From Actinoallomurus soli (GTDB lineage Bacteria > Actinomycetota > Actinomycetes > Streptosporangiales > Streptosporangiaceae): a DNA stretch of 64,000 nt. Below, piece by piece: positions 10,395 to 19,322 of this stretch. The stretch is taken from contig NZ_JAMXMV010000001.1 in NCBI RefSeq assembly GCF_024055715.1, positions 496,001-560,000 of the forward strand. Direction: 5' to 3'. The stretch's first letter is position 1. The number at the start of each line of letters is the position of its first letter. Below the pieces are notes generated by a model, which made no database searches, was not told the DNA's origin, and worked only from the letters and a program-made list of their open reading frames with translations. A program made the translations under genes and the position numbers.

Positions 10395-10425
10395 GTCTCG
10401 TCACGCCCGTGGAGGTCGTTCCCGC
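10356..10425 (+). repeat. 35-bp tandem duplication spanning the murC start
   Basis: Positions 10356-10390 and 10391-10425 are identical except for one base (C at 10363, T at 10398). Each copy contains an ATG start and the first 11-12 codons of murC. As 35 is not a multiple of three, only the second copy is in frame with murC. Confidence 0.92.
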
Positions 10426-11788
10426 CGACCGGCTGGGCAGGGTCCACTTCGTCGGAGTGGGCGGCGCGGGCATGTCCGGGATCGCGCGCATCATGCTGGG
10501 ACGCGGCATCCCGGTCTCCGGCAGCGACGCCAAGGACTCCGACCTGCTGCGCGAGCTGCGGGAGCTCGGCGCGACGACGTACGTCGGGCACGCCGCCGAG
10601 CACCTCGGCGACGCCGCCACGGTCGTCGTCTCGACCGCCATCCGCGAGACCAACCCGGAGCTGGCCGCCGCCCGCGAGCGGGGGCTGCGCGTCCTGCACC
10701 GCGCGGCGGCGCTGGCGTCGCTGATGGCCGGCCGCCGCGCCGTCGCGGTGGCGGGCACGCACGGCAAGACCACGACCACCTCGATGCTGACCGTCGCCCT
10801 GCAGCACGCCGGGGCCGACCCGTCGTACTGCATCGGCGGCCAGCTGGTCACCACCGGCCTGGGCGCGGGGGAGGGCTCCGGCGATCTGTTCGTCGCGGAG
10901 GCCGACGAGAGCGACGGCTCGTTCCTGATGTTCACGCCGCACGCCGCGATCGTCACCAACGTCGAGGCCGACCACCTCGACAACTACGGCGGCTTCGAGC
11001 AGGTCAAGGAGACCTTCGCCGACTTCGTCGGGCGGATCGAGCCGGGCGGCCTGCTCGTCGTCTGCGCCGACGACCCCGGGGCCCGCGCTCTGGGCGAGAC
11101 CGGCGCGCGGCGCGGGCTCACCGTGCGCACGTACGGCGAGGCGCCCGGCGCGGACTACCGCGTCGAGGGCTTCACGCCGCGCGGGCTGGGCTCGCGGTTC
11201 ACGGTGGCGGGGCGGGAGCTCACGCTGGCCGTCCCCGGCCGCCACAACGCCCAGAACGCCGCCGCGGCGTACGCCGTGGCCGTCGAGCTGGGCGTCGACG
11301 CCGCCGCGGTCGCCGAGGGCCTGGCCGGCTTCGGCGGGGCGCGGCGACGGCTGGAGCCGAAGGGCGAGATCGGCGGCGTCAAGGTGTTCGACAGCTACGC
11401 CCACCACCCGACCGAGCTCGCCGCCGACCTGCGGGCCACCCGCGACTACGTCGAGGAGCTCGGCGGCGGCCGCATCGTCGCGGTCTTCCAGCCGCACCTG
11501 TTCAGCCGCACCAGGTTCTTCGCCGACGAGTTCGGCGCCGCGCTCGGGCTCGCCGACGAGGCGGTCGTCCTCGACGTCTACCCGGCGCGCGAGGACCCCA
11601 TCCCGGGCGTGACGGGGGAGCTGGTCGCCAAGGCGGTCCCGCACGGACGGGTGACGTACGAGCCCGACGAAAGCGCGGTCGCCGGGCGTGTCGCGGCCAT
11701 GGCCGCTCCCGGGGACGTCATCATCACGATGGGCGCCGGCGACGTGACCAGGCTCGGTCCGGAGATCCTCCGGCTGCTCGGCGCCTGA
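10391..11788 (+). CDS. murC: UDP-N-acetylmuramate--L-alanine ligase
   Basis: First Mur ligase, joining L-Ala to UDP-MurNAc. The N-terminal FVGVGGAGMSGIA Rossmann motif, the ATP loop G-T-H-G-K126-T-T-T, EADESDGSF and the C-terminal FDSYAHHPTE and QPHLFSRT segments are all standard. Length 465 aa. The ATG at 10391 is the only start that keeps the frame after the 35-bp duplication. GGAGG at 10376-10380, inside the first repeat copy, sits about 10 bases upstream and could act as its ribosome site. Confidence 0.95.
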   Translation: MSLVTPVEVVPADRLGRVHFVGVGGAGMSGIARIMLGRGIPVSGSDAKDSDLLRELRELGATTYVGHAAEHLGDAATVVVSTAIRETNPELAAARERGLRVLHRAAALASLMAGRRAVAVAGTHGKTTTTSMLTVALQHAGADPSYCIGGQLVTTGLGAGEGSGDLFVAEADESDGSFLMFTPHAAIVTNVEADHLDNYGGFEQVKETFADFVGRIEPGGLLVVCADDPGARALGETGARRGLTVRTYGEAPGADYRVEGFTPRGLGSRFTVAGRELTLAVPGRHNAQNAAAAYAVAVELGVDAAAVAEGLAGFGGARRRLEPKGEIGGVKVFDSYAHHPTELAADLRATRDYVEELGGGRIVAVFQPHLFSRTRFFADEFGAALGLADEAVVLDVYPAREDPIPGVTGELVAKAVPHGRVTYEPDESAVAGRVAAMAAPGDVIITMGAGDVTRLGPEILRLLGA

Positions 11789-11857
11789 GCGGCGGCTCAT
11801 CCGGGGCGGACTCCCGCTCGGTCGCGGGCGTCGCGGAACGAGTGAGGAGGCGTGACG

Positions 11858-12631
11858 ATGGAGGCCGAGGACGTGCCGGGCGCCGTGGGAACGGATCCCG
11901 GCGTTCCGGACGCGGGCGCGCCGGTCCGGCCGTCGCGGCCCGCCCGCCGTCGTCCCAACCGGTGGAAGGTCCTGTTCGTCGGCCTCTTCGTCGCGGGCGT
12001 GCTCGGGACGGCGACCTGGGTCCTGCTGGGTTCACGGCTGCTCGTCGTCCGGCACATCGACGTGACCGGTGAGCGGCTCGTCTCTCGTGAGGAGGTGCTC
12101 GCCGCGGCGCGGGTGCGCCTGGGCGAGCCCCTGGCCCGGCTCGACACCGGCGTCGTCCGCGATCGGGTGGAGATGGTGCAGGCGGTGGAGACCGCCCGCG
12201 TCGAACGCCGGTGGCCGACCACGGTCCGGATCGTCGTACGGGAGCGGACGCCGATCGTCGTCGCCCAGCGCGGCAACCGGTACCTCCAGATCGACCGGTA
12301 CGGCGTGACCGTCGTCACGTCCGCCGCGCGCCCGCGCGGGCTGCCGGTGATCGATGTGGCGAATCCCACGCAGAGCGACCCGGCGCTGCGGGCCGGGCTG
12401 TCCGTGGTCCAGGGACTGCCCTCGTGGCTCGGCCGCCAGGTGGTCGGTGTGGACGTCCCGTCGACCGAGGCGGTGAGCCTGCGGCTGGCGGACGGCGTCA
12501 CCGTCGTGTGGGGCGCCGCGGAGCGCGGGCCGGAGAAGCTCCGGCTGCTGCACGGCCTGCTGGGCGCGTCGCCGCGGCGGGGGGTCCAGACGATCGACGT
12601 CAGCTCCCCGGAGGTCGTCACCACGAAGTAG
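11858..12631 (+). CDS. ftsQ: Cell division protein FtsQ/DivIB
   Basis: Single-pass divisome protein linking FtsL/FtsB-type partners to FtsW-FtsI. A disordered Pro/Arg N-terminus (1-36) precedes one membrane helix at about 38-57. A POTRA domain follows, starting LLVVRHIDVTGERLVSREEV, and then the FtsQ beta domain. I chose ATG 11858 (257 aa) because AGGAGG at 11845-11850 sits 7 bases before it. The GTG at 11852 would be only one base from the same site. It is the last gene before the ftsZ promoter region. Confidence 0.9.
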   Translation: MEAEDVPGAVGTDPGVPDAGAPVRPSRPARRRPNRWKVLFVGLFVAGVLGTATWVLLGSRLLVVRHIDVTGERLVSREEVLAAARVRLGEPLARLDTGVVRDRVEMVQAVETARVERRWPTTVRIVVRERTPIVVAQRGNRYLQIDRYGVTVVTSAARPRGLPVIDVANPTQSDPALRAGLSVVQGLPSWLGRQVVGVDVPSTEAVSLRLADGVTVVWGAAERGPEKLRLLHGLLGASPRRGVQTIDVSSPEVVTTK

Positions 12632-12979
12632 CCGGAAGGCGTGGGGAGGGCGCGGCGGCCGCGCTCCGGTGCCTTCGAGTAGCGAACGATCCTCAGGCGC
12701 GGGACACTTGTCCTCGCGCGACCGGTGGGAACGGCGCGCACCGGATCGGATGAAGTGGGATGACTGGGGTGTCGCGACACGCCGGTGTACTCAGGGCCGG
12801 GTTAGTTGACCCTGCAGTGGGGCGCCCCTACTGTCCGTATCAGCCCTAGGTTGACATAACTCTAAGTCTCAACTTGAGGGTGAGGGTTCCGGCCCAACAA
12901 TGTAGGTGGATTCAGTAAGAAACACCGGAGCGGTGGTACGCCGGCCGGTTCGATAGAGCGAGCGGAAGGGCCCCTCGTC
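12632..12979 (+). promoter_or_regulatory. ftsQ-ftsZ intergenic region with ftsZ promoter
   Basis: A 348-bp gene-free stretch. It holds a good sigma-70-type promoter, TTGACC at 12806-12811, a 17-bp spacer and TACTGT at 12829-12834, predicting transcription from about 12841. Downstream lies an AT-richer block, 12843-12888, with a TTGACA (12851-12856) and the small dyad CTCAA-C-TTGAG at 12868-12878. As I recall, a similar block precedes ftsZ in other actinomycetes. GCGGAAGGG around 12962-12970 is the likely ribosome site. Extra ftsZ promoters are expected because FtsZ is needed in amounts above the rest of the cluster. Confidence 0.7.
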
Positions 12980-14407
12980 GTGGCAGCACCGCAGAATTAC
13001 CTGGCGGTCATCAAGGTCGTCGGCATCGGCGGCGGCGGCGTCAACGCCGTCAACCGGATGATCGAAGAGGGGCTCAAGGGTGTCGAGTTCATCGCCATCA
13101 ACACGGACGCCCAGGCGCTGCTGATGAGCGACGCCGACGTCAAGCTCGACGTCGGCCGTGAACTCACCCGTGGTCTCGGCGCGGGCGCCAACCCCGACGT
13201 CGGGCGCAAGGCGGCCGAGGATCACCGCGAGGAGATCGAGGAGGTCCTCAAGGGGGCCGACATGGTCTTCGTCACCGCCGGAGAGGGCGGTGGCACCGGC
13301 ACCGGAGGCGCTCCGGTGGTGGCCAACATCGCCCGCTCCCTGGGCGCGCTGACGATCGGCGTGGTGACCCGCCCCTTCAGCTTCGAGGGCAAGCGGCGCG
13401 CGATGCAGGCCGAGGCCGGCATAGAGACGCTCCGCGACGAGGTCGACACCCTCATCGTCATCCCGAACGACCGGCTGCTGTCGATCTCCGATCGCCAGGT
13501 GAGCGTGCTGGACGCGTTCAAGGCGGCCGACCAGGTGCTCCTCTCCGGTGTTCAGGGCATCACCGACCTGATCACCACGCCGGGTCTGATCAACCTCGAC
13601 TTCGCCGACGTCAAGTCGGTGATGTCCGGAGCCGGCTCCGCGCTCATGGGCATCGGCTCCGCACGCGGGGACGACCGTTCGGTCGCCGCCGCCGAGATGG
13701 CCATCTCCAGCCCGCTGCTGGAGGCCAGCATCGACGGCGCCCACGGCGTCCTGCTGTCGATCTCCGGCGGGTCCGACCTCGGCCTGTTCGAGATCAACGA
13801 GGCGGCGCAGCTCGTGTCCAACGCGGCCGCGCCCGACGCGAACATCATCTTCGGCGCCGTCATCGACGACGCCCTGGGCGACGAGGTCCGGGTGACGGTG
13901 ATCGCCGCGGGCTTCGACGAGATCCGGCCGCAGAACGCCCCGGTGCCCCAGGCGGAGCCGAAGCGGCTGTCGCCGCCCCGCCCCGCCATGGCGACCCCGC
14001 CCGTGACGCCGCCCCGCCCGGTCACCCCGCCCGCCACGCCACCGCCCGCGCCGCCGCGGGTCTCGGCCGTACCGGCTCCGGCCCCCGCTCCGCACCGGGA
14101 GCCGGGCGTGTCCTCGCCGGCGGTGGAGGGCAAGCCGGTCGAGGCGAAGCCGGACCAGCCGAAGGCCGAGCCGTCCAAGCCCGCGGACACCAAGCCCGAG
14201 CCGGTGGCCGAAAAGCCGGCGGAGAGCGCGACCGACGGCGGAGCGACGCCGCCGCGCCCGGCCTCCGGCGAGTCAGCGGTCCGCCCTAAGGTGCCGCGGC
14301 CGGCCACCGAGCCGACCGCGGCGCGCCTCGGCACCGACCCGATCCGCCGCCGCCCCGTCGTCTTCGACGAGGACGACGACCTCGACGTCCCCGACTTCCT
14401 CAAGTGA
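12980..14407 (+). CDS. ftsZ: Cell division GTPase FtsZ
   Basis: Tubulin-like GTPase forming the Z ring. The GTP signature GGGTGTGG is at residues 103-110, and the T7 and C-terminal tubulin lobes run to about residue 315. A long Pro/Ala/Lys/Glu-rich linker (about 315-455) leads to the conserved acidic tail [15 protein letters not shown], the docking site for SepF and other partners. GTG start at 12980; 475 aa is at the long end for actinomycetes because of the linker. The next gene starts only 30 bp downstream. Confidence 0.97.
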   Translation: MAAPQNYLAVIKVVGIGGGGVNAVNRMIEEGLKGVEFIAINTDAQALLMSDADVKLDVGRELTRGLGAGANPDVGRKAAEDHREEIEEVLKGADMVFVTAGEGGGTGTGGAPVVANIARSLGALTIGVVTRPFSFEGKRRAMQAEAGIETLRDEVDTLIVIPNDRLLSISDRQVSVLDAFKAADQVLLSGVQGITDLITTPGLINLDFADVKSVMSGAGSALMGIGSARGDDRSVAAAEMAISSPLLEASIDGAHGVLLSISGGSDLGLFEINEAAQLVSNAAAPDANIIFGAVIDDALGDEVRVTVIAAGFDEIRPQNAPVPQAEPKRLSPPRPAMATPPVTPPRPVTPPATPPPAPPRVSAVPAPAPAPHREPGVSSPAVEGKPVEAKPDQPKAEPSKPADTKPEPVAEKPAESATDGGATPPRPASGESAVRPKVPRPATEPTAARLGTDPIRRRPVVFDEDDDLDVPDFLK

Positions 14408-14437
14408 CGATGCCCAGCCAGTGATGCACGACCAGTG

Positions 14438-15136
14438 ATGTCCAGCCGAGAAGAGCACCTGGCCGCCAACCTCGCGGCCGTCCGTGAACGCGTCGCCAAG
14501 GCGTGTGCCGCGGTCGGCCGCTCCGCCGCGGAGGTCACCCTCATCGCGGTGACGAAGACCTTCCCCGCCTCGGACGTTCGCCTGCTGGCCGGGCTGGGTG
14601 TCACCGACGTCGCCGAGAACCGCGACCAGGAGGCGTCGGCCAAGGCCGCCGACTGCCGTGATCTGCCGCTCACGTGGCACTTCGTCGGGCAGTTGCAGAC
14701 CAACAAGGCCCGCTCGGTGGCCTCCTACTCCGACGTCGTCCACTCCGTCGACCGGGAGCGTCTCGTGACGGCGCTGTCCCGCGCCGCGACCGGGATGGAC
14801 CGGTCGCTCCGCTGTCTCGTCCAGGTGGCGCTCGACGACGCCGAGGGCCGGGGCGGCACCCGGCCCGACGGCGTCCCGGCGCTGGCCGACGCGATCGCCT
14901 CCGCACCCGGCCTCACCCTCGGGGGCGTCATGGCGGTGGCGCCCCTGGGCGGCGATCCGGCGGCGGCGTTCGGCCGGCTCGCGGAGGTCGCCGCCGCCCT
15001 GCGCGCGGCTCATCCGGGAGCGAGCATGATTTCTGCCGGAATGAGCGGCGATTTGGAAGAAGCGATCGCGTGTGGTGCGACACACGTGCGAGTCGGTACG
15101 GCGTTGCTCGGAGGACGACGGGCAATCGTCAGGTAA
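14438..15136 (+). CDS. yggS: PLP homeostasis protein (YggS/PROSC family)
   Basis: Alanine-racemase-fold protein without known catalysis that buffers pyridoxal 5'-phosphate. The PLP lysine is K40 in LIAVTKTFP. The [12 protein letters not shown] segment and the C-terminal [23 protein letters not shown] segment bind the cofactor phosphate. 232 aa from ATG 14438; a GTG directly upstream (14435) is an equal alternative. In related actinomycetes this gene is ylmE and follows yfiH/pgeF, which is missing here. The stop at 15134-15136 lies about 100 bp before the sepF start. Confidence 0.92.
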   Translation: MSSREEHLAANLAAVRERVAKACAAVGRSAAEVTLIAVTKTFPASDVRLLAGLGVTDVAENRDQEASAKAADCRDLPLTWHFVGQLQTNKARSVASYSDVVHSVDRERLVTALSRAATGMDRSLRCLVQVALDDAEGRGGTRPDGVPALADAIASAPGLTLGGVMAVAPLGGDPAAAFGRLAEVAAALRAAHPGASMISAGMSGDLEEAIACGATHVRVGTALLGGRRAIVR

Positions 15137-15237
15137 TGTCCCCACCGTGGACCTTGGAGTCCGCGCTCAAACGTAACCGATCAGCTAGCGGAAGCTTCCC
15201 GCAGGGATCTCCTGTCGGCGGACGACGGAGGGGGCGT

Positions 15238-15756
15238 ATGGCCAGCGCGATGCGCAAGATGGCGGTCTACCTCGGCCTCGTGGAGGACGACCGCTACGAC
15301 GACGATTACGATGACTACGACGTCTACGACGACGAGGCCGTCGAGCGGCGCCGGGCCGAGCGCGGTTCCGACGATTCCGCCGGGCAGCCTACCGGAGTCC
15401 AGGTGCCCGCTGTGGAGGAGCAGAAGCCGTTCGGACCCGAGCGGCGCCCCCCAGTTGGGGAGTCCGCGGTGTCCGACCTCGCTCGTATCACTACGCTTCA
15501 CCCCAGGACCTACAACGAGGCCCGCACGATCGGCGAGCACTTCCGGGAGGGCACCCCGGTGATCATGAACCTCACCGAGATGGTCGACAGTGACGCGAAG
15601 CGTCTCGTCGACTTCGCGGCTGGTCTCATATTCGGCCTGCACGGAAGCATCGAGCGTGTTACGAACAAGGTGTTCCTGTTGTCCCCAGCCAATGTCGAGG
15701 TGACCGCCGAGGACAAGGCCCGTATGGCAGAACGAGGGTTCTTCAATCAGAGCTGA
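15238..15756 (+). CDS. sepF: Cell division protein SepF
   Basis: Membrane-associated anchor for FtsZ, essential for division in actinobacteria that lack FtsA. The ATG at 15238 follows GGAGGGGG and begins [18 protein letters not shown], the conserved amphipathic membrane-binding N-terminus. A very acidic Asp/Tyr stretch ([13 protein letters not shown], about residues 22-34) follows. The SepF beta-sheet core occupies about 80-165. 172 aa. The frame is open far upstream into yggS, but that part has no SepF similarity. Confidence 0.93.
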   Translation: MASAMRKMAVYLGLVEDDRYDDDYDDYDVYDDEAVERRRAERGSDDSAGQPTGVQVPAVEEQKPFGPERRPPVGESAVSDLARITTLHPRTYNEARTIGEHFREGTPVIMNLTEMVDSDAKRLVDFAAGLIFGLHGSIERVTNKVFLLSPANVEVTAEDKARMAERGFFNQS

Positions 15757-15771
15757 CAGCCACAAGCGAGA

Positions 15772-16059
15772 GTGTTCGTGAACCTTGGAAATTACCTGAG
15801 CATCCCGCTGTACCTCTTCCTGCTCTTCCTCATCGGCAGGATGGTCTTCGAGACGCTTCAGGCGTTCGCCCGGTCGTGGCGGCCCAGAGGGGTGGTGCTG
15901 GTGCTGGCGGAGGCCACATACACCGTCACCGATCCACCTCTCAAGCTCCTACGCCGTTTCATCCCGTCGGTTCGGCTGGGTAACGTTGCACTCGACCTGA
16001 GCTTCACGGTTCTCTTCTTCGTGGTCTGGTTCTTGATCATCATTGTCCAGCCGCTCTGA
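15772..16059 (+). CDS. yggT: YggT family membrane protein
   Basis: Small integral membrane protein (95 aa) with two hydrophobic hairpins around a conserved YTVTDPPLKLLRRFIPSVRLGNVALDLS loop, split here by family convention into the P-R-R-x-I-P and D-x-S/A motifs. Also called YlmG; implicated in membrane and division-site organisation. GTG start at 15772, 15 bp after sepF; no strong ribosome site, so coupling to sepF is likely. Confidence 0.88.
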   Translation: MFVNLGNYLSIPLYLFLLFLIGRMVFETLQAFARSWRPRGVVLVLAEATYTVTDPPLKLLRRFIPSVRLGNVALDLSFTVLFFVVWFLIIIVQPL

Positions 16060-16109
16060 TCGGGTACCGTCCGTTCGGGGACAGACTCCAAGCGCGCCAA
16101 GGAGACCAG

Positions 16110-17048
16110 ATGCCGCTGACACCCGCGGATGTGCGGAACAAGCAGTTCAGTACAACCCGGCTCCGGCCGGGATACGACGAAGAGGAGGTCGACGCGTTCC
16201 TCGACGAGGTCGAGGCCGAGCTCGACCGGCTCATCCAGGAGAACGAGGAGCTGCGCGCCAAGCTGGCCGAATGCCTTCGTGGCAAGGTGCCCGCGATGGC
16301 CGCTCCGATCGTCGAGCCCAAGCCGGAGATCGCGCATCTGCCCGAGCCGCCCAAGCCGCCGGAGCCCAAGCCCGAGCCCGAGCCGATGATGGGGCTCGGT
16401 ATGCCCCCCGTCCCGCAGGCGCCGCCGCCTCCTCCGCCGATGGCCACGCCCGGCGAGGACAACATGGACACGGCCGCCCGGGTGCTCGCCCTGGCGCAGC
16501 AGACCGCCGACCAGGCCATCGCCGACGCCCGCCGCGAGGCCGACGAGACGCTGGGGCGTGCCCGGCGTGAGGCCGAGGAGATCCTCGGCAAGGCCCGCCG
16601 GCAGTCCGAGCAGATCGTCAGCGAGGCCCGCGCCCGCGCCGAGTCGCTCGAGCGGGACGCGCAGGAGCGGCACCGCCAGGCCATGGGCTCCCTCGTCCAG
16701 CAGCGCGAGGAGCTCGAGCGCATGGTCGAGGACCTGAACCTCTTCGAGCGCGAGTACCGCAGCCGCCTCAAGGCCTACCTCGAGGGTCAGCTGCGCGAGC
16801 TCGAGGCCGGCAGCCACGCCGGGCCGTTCGGTGGACCGGGCAACACGGGCCCGCAGCCGGCCGCCCAGCCCGCCATCGTCCCTCCGCCGCCGCACCCCGA
16901 GATGCAGCGCAACGGCCAGCCGAGCGTCGGTCCGGGCAACACCGGTGCGAACCCCTTCCCGCAGCCGCCGCAGGCCGAGCCGCAGCACGCTCAGCACGGC
17001 GCCACCGGAAGCTTCCACACCGCCGACAACCCGCACGACCGGCGCTGA
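16110..17048 (+). CDS. divIVA: Polar growth and septum protein DivIVA (Wag31)
   Basis: Cytoplasmic coiled-coil scaffold that marks negatively curved membrane and directs apical growth. The membrane-binding N-domain (1-60, MPLTPADVRNKQFSTTRLRP) is clear. It is followed by a Pro-rich linker (about 72-115), a long coiled coil (about 130-240, many Arg/Glu/Ala) and a Pro/Gly/Gln-rich tail. ATG with CAAGGAGA 9 bases upstream. 312 aa. The GPGNTG segment occurs twice in the tail. Last gene of the dcw cluster, with a hairpin terminator just after it. Confidence 0.93.
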   Translation: MPLTPADVRNKQFSTTRLRPGYDEEEVDAFLDEVEAELDRLIQENEELRAKLAECLRGKVPAMAAPIVEPKPEIAHLPEPPKPPEPKPEPEPMMGLGMPPVPQAPPPPPPMATPGEDNMDTAARVLALAQQTADQAIADARREADETLGRARREAEEILGKARRQSEQIVSEARARAESLERDAQERHRQAMGSLVQQREELERMVEDLNLFEREYRSRLKAYLEGQLRELEAGSHAGPFGGPGNTGPQPAAQPAIVPPPPHPEMQRNGQPSVGPGNTGANPFPQPPQAEPQHAQHGATGSFHTADNPHDRR

Positions 17049-17070
17049 GCACGGCCGGACGGTTCCGGAC

Positions 17071-17089
17071 GACCGTCGCAACGACGGTC
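17071..17089 (+). terminator. Hairpin after divIVA
   Basis: Perfect 8-bp stem GACCGTCG/CGACGGTC with a CAA loop, 22 bases after the divIVA stop. No T tract follows, as is common for high-GC terminators. Confidence 0.55.
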
Positions 17090-17194
17090 ATGTCAGGAAC
17101 CAAGTGGTAGCGGGTTGGAGGCGGCCGAACCGTCCGAAGTTGCGCTAGCGTTGCTGCGCATCTCCGGTACGACGGTTGGTAGAGGGAGACCTGT

Positions 17195-19042
17195 GTGATC
17201 ATCCTGAGTGGCGTGCTCGTCGTCCTGGCGATCGCTCTTCTTGTGACGGGCATCGTCACGGGCAACACCGGGCATGAGATTCTCGGTCTTGACGGGCTGA
17301 AGCTGATCTACGTCTCGATCGGGGTCAGCATCGTCTCCGCCCTCTTCCTGGCCGTCGGGGTGTTCCTCCGGCGCAAGGAGCTCTTCGGCGCCACGGCACC
17401 GGCCAGCACCAAGGCGTCCGGCCGGACCACCGCCCGGCCGGTGAAGGCCAAGGCGCGGGTCGGAGCGGGAGAGGACGCGGCGATCGTCCCGGTGACGTCC
17501 GCCTCCGCGACCGACGTTCCCGACGAGACCACCGTCTACGTGGTCCCGGGCCGCAAGCGCTACCACCTCGAGACCTGCCGTCAGCTCGCGGGACGCGAGA
17601 AAGAGGAGCTGACCTTCGTCGAGGCGCGTGAGGAGGGCTTCACGCCCTGCACCGCCTGCCTGCCCGACACGGCGCTCGCCGCGCGTGCCGCCCTCACCGA
17701 CAGCGTCGAGGAGCGGGCCGCGGACACCGTCGGAACGGTGGCCGACACCCGGCCGCAGAGCCCGGCCCTGGAGCCCGTGGACGTCACCCGGACCGACATC
17801 CCGGTCACCCGAGCACTGCCGGCCTCCGAGCAGCCGCCCGCCGAGGAGCGCGACGGCCTCACGGCCGGCCGGGCCACCACCGACGAGACCGAGGCGACCC
17901 GGTCCCCGGAGACGGACGCCCGCGACACGGAGTCCACGACCACCCCGCCGGCCGACGCGGAGCGCACGACCGCCAACGCGCCCGAGGAGTCCCTCGCCGA
18001 GCGCTCGAGGCGGCGCGGCCGGTCCCTGTTCGAGCCCCTGGACCGCACGGAGACCACCGCGGACACGGCCGCGGCGGACCCGACCGAAGAGGCCGCCGCC
18101 GAGCCGGTGACGGCCCCCGGGACCGACGGCACCGGCTCGCCGGACGCCGCGCACCGCGACGCCGAGCCCACCCTCGCCGGCGCCACGGACGAGCCCGAGA
18201 CGGCGGAGCCGCAGGACGACGCCCACGACGGCACCGACGAGGCCGCGGACGTCGCGGCGGTGACCCGTGAGGTGCCCCGGCCCGGAGCCACCGAGCGCGA
18301 GACCACGGAGCGCGAGACCACGGAGCCCGCGGCCGCGGACCGCGAGACCGCCGTCCCCGAGGCCACGGACGCCGAAGACGCCGACCGTACGGACGCCGGC
18401 GCGCGAGACGCGGAGACGGCGAACGCGGACCAGGCGGACGCCGAGACCATTGACGCGAAGACCGCGGACGCCGAGACCACGGACACGAGAATCACGGACG
18501 CGGAGAAGGACGACACCGCGACGGCCGGGCCCGGAGTCGAGGCGGATGACTCCGAGGCCGCCGTCGAGCCCGAGGAGCCCGCCGACGAGGAGCCTGCCGG
18601 CCGGGCGGCCGCCGATGAGGCGGCCACGGCGGATGCCACTCCGGCAGAGGCCGCCGATCGGGCGGAGACCGCCACCGAGCACGACGAGTCCGCCGAGCAG
18701 TCGACCGAGTCCGCCCCCGACGCGGGCACGGAGGACACCGACGAGACCGCCGAGGCCGAAGAGGTCGGCAAGGCAGGGGAGACCGGCAAGTCCGGGGAGA
18801 GCGCGGAGGCCACCGACGCCGAGGACACGGCGGAGGCCGAGTCCGCGGACGGCTCCGAGGACGCCGAGGACGCCGGCGGCCCGACGGTGCGCATCCTGAG
18901 CGGTACCAAGCGGTACCACCGGTCCGACTGCGCGCTGATCGAGGACATCGCCGACGACGCCGACGACCTGGAGAGCCTGTCGCGCGACGAGGCGCGAGAG
19001 CGCGGCTGCACCCCCTGCCTGGTCTGCCAGCCCGACGACTGA
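17195..19042 (+). CDS. Membrane-anchored protein with two His-Cys-Cys-Cys motifs and a long acidic linker
   Basis: No function recognised. Two N-terminal membrane helices (about 4-24 and 36-57) are followed by a first motif: KRYH124-x3-C128, then after 23 residues PC152-x2-C155. About 420 residues of low-complexity Ala/Thr/Asp/Glu sequence follow, with imperfect ETTE and DAET repeats. The protein ends with a second copy of the motif: KRYH575-x3-C579, then PC608-x2-C611. The pattern resembles short zinc-binding modules (YH-x3-C ... G-x-x-PC-x2-C) seen at the ends of some secreted nucleases and Ada-like domains; metal binding is inference. GTG start at 17195 after AGAGGGAGA. It is its own transcription unit, closed by a terminator at 19066. 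Confidence 0.85.
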   Translation: MIILSGVLVVLAIALLVTGIVTGNTGHEILGLDGLKLIYVSIGVSIVSALFLAVGVFLRRKELFGATAPASTKASGRTTARPVKAKARVGAGEDAAIVPVTSASATDVPDETTVYVVPGRKRYHLETCRQLAGREKEELTFVEAREEGFTPCTACLPDTALAARAALTDSVEERAADTVGTVADTRPQSPALEPVDVTRTDIPVTRALPASEQPPAEERDGLTAGRATTDETEATRSPETDARDTESTTTPPADAERTTANAPEESLAERSRRRGRSLFEPLDRTETTADTAAADPTEEAAAEPVTAPGTDGTGSPDAAHRDAEPTLAGATDEPETAEPQDDAHDGTDEAADVAAVTREVPRPGATERETTERETTEPAAADRETAVPEATDAEDADRTDAGARDAETANADQADAETIDAKTADAETTDTRITDAEKDDTATAGPGVEADDSEAAVEPEEPADEEPAGRAAADEAATADATPAEAADRAETATEHDESAEQSTESAPDAGTEDTDETAEAEEVGKAGETGKSGESAEATDAEDTAEAESADGSEDAEDAGGPTVRILSGTKRYHRSDCALIEDIADDADDLESLSRDEARERGCTPCLVCQPDD

Positions 19043-19065
19043 CGCTCGCCTTGTTCGGACGTCCC

Positions 19066-19088
19066 GGGCCCGGCCACCGGCCGGGCCC
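19066..19088 (+). terminator. Strong hairpin after the 17195-19042 gene
   Basis: Perfect 10-bp stem GGGCCCGGCC/GGCCGGGCCC with an ACC loop, 23 bases after the stop codon. Confidence 0.75.
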
Positions 19089-19322
19089 CTCCCGTTGCGC
19101 GGGCCCGACCCGGAGGCGGCCAGCCGAGTTCCTCCGCTTCGTCCGGAGGCGACGGGCAAGGGGAAGGCCGGACGGGCGAACGTGAGTGAATCCCCGATGA
19201 GGCCTCATGATCCCAAGCTCTGGGTGGCGGGATACTCAACCAGGGTGACAGGGCCTGGCCGGTGGAAGAGGCGGCGAGCGGCGGCCGGAGCTGACGACGA
19301 CGCCGGAAAACCGGACCAGTAG

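Noticed and set aside
12851-12879. TTGACA upstream of ftsZ as the -35 of a promoter
   Set aside because: No TANNNT lies 16-19 bases downstream; the pair at 12806-12834 fits much better. The block may still be regulatory.
14674-15237. Open frame continuous from inside yggS into sepF, suggesting a longer SepF
   Set aside because: The upstream part is the yggS gene in another frame. A strong ribosome site and the conserved [14 protein letters not shown] start place SepF at 15238.
17093-19159. 688-codon open frame on the - strand opposite the acidic-linker gene
   Set aside because: It is the antisense shadow of a GAC/GAG-rich coding strand. The + strand gene has a ribosome site, membrane helices and a repeated motif; the opposite frame has only Val/Gly/Arg low complexity.
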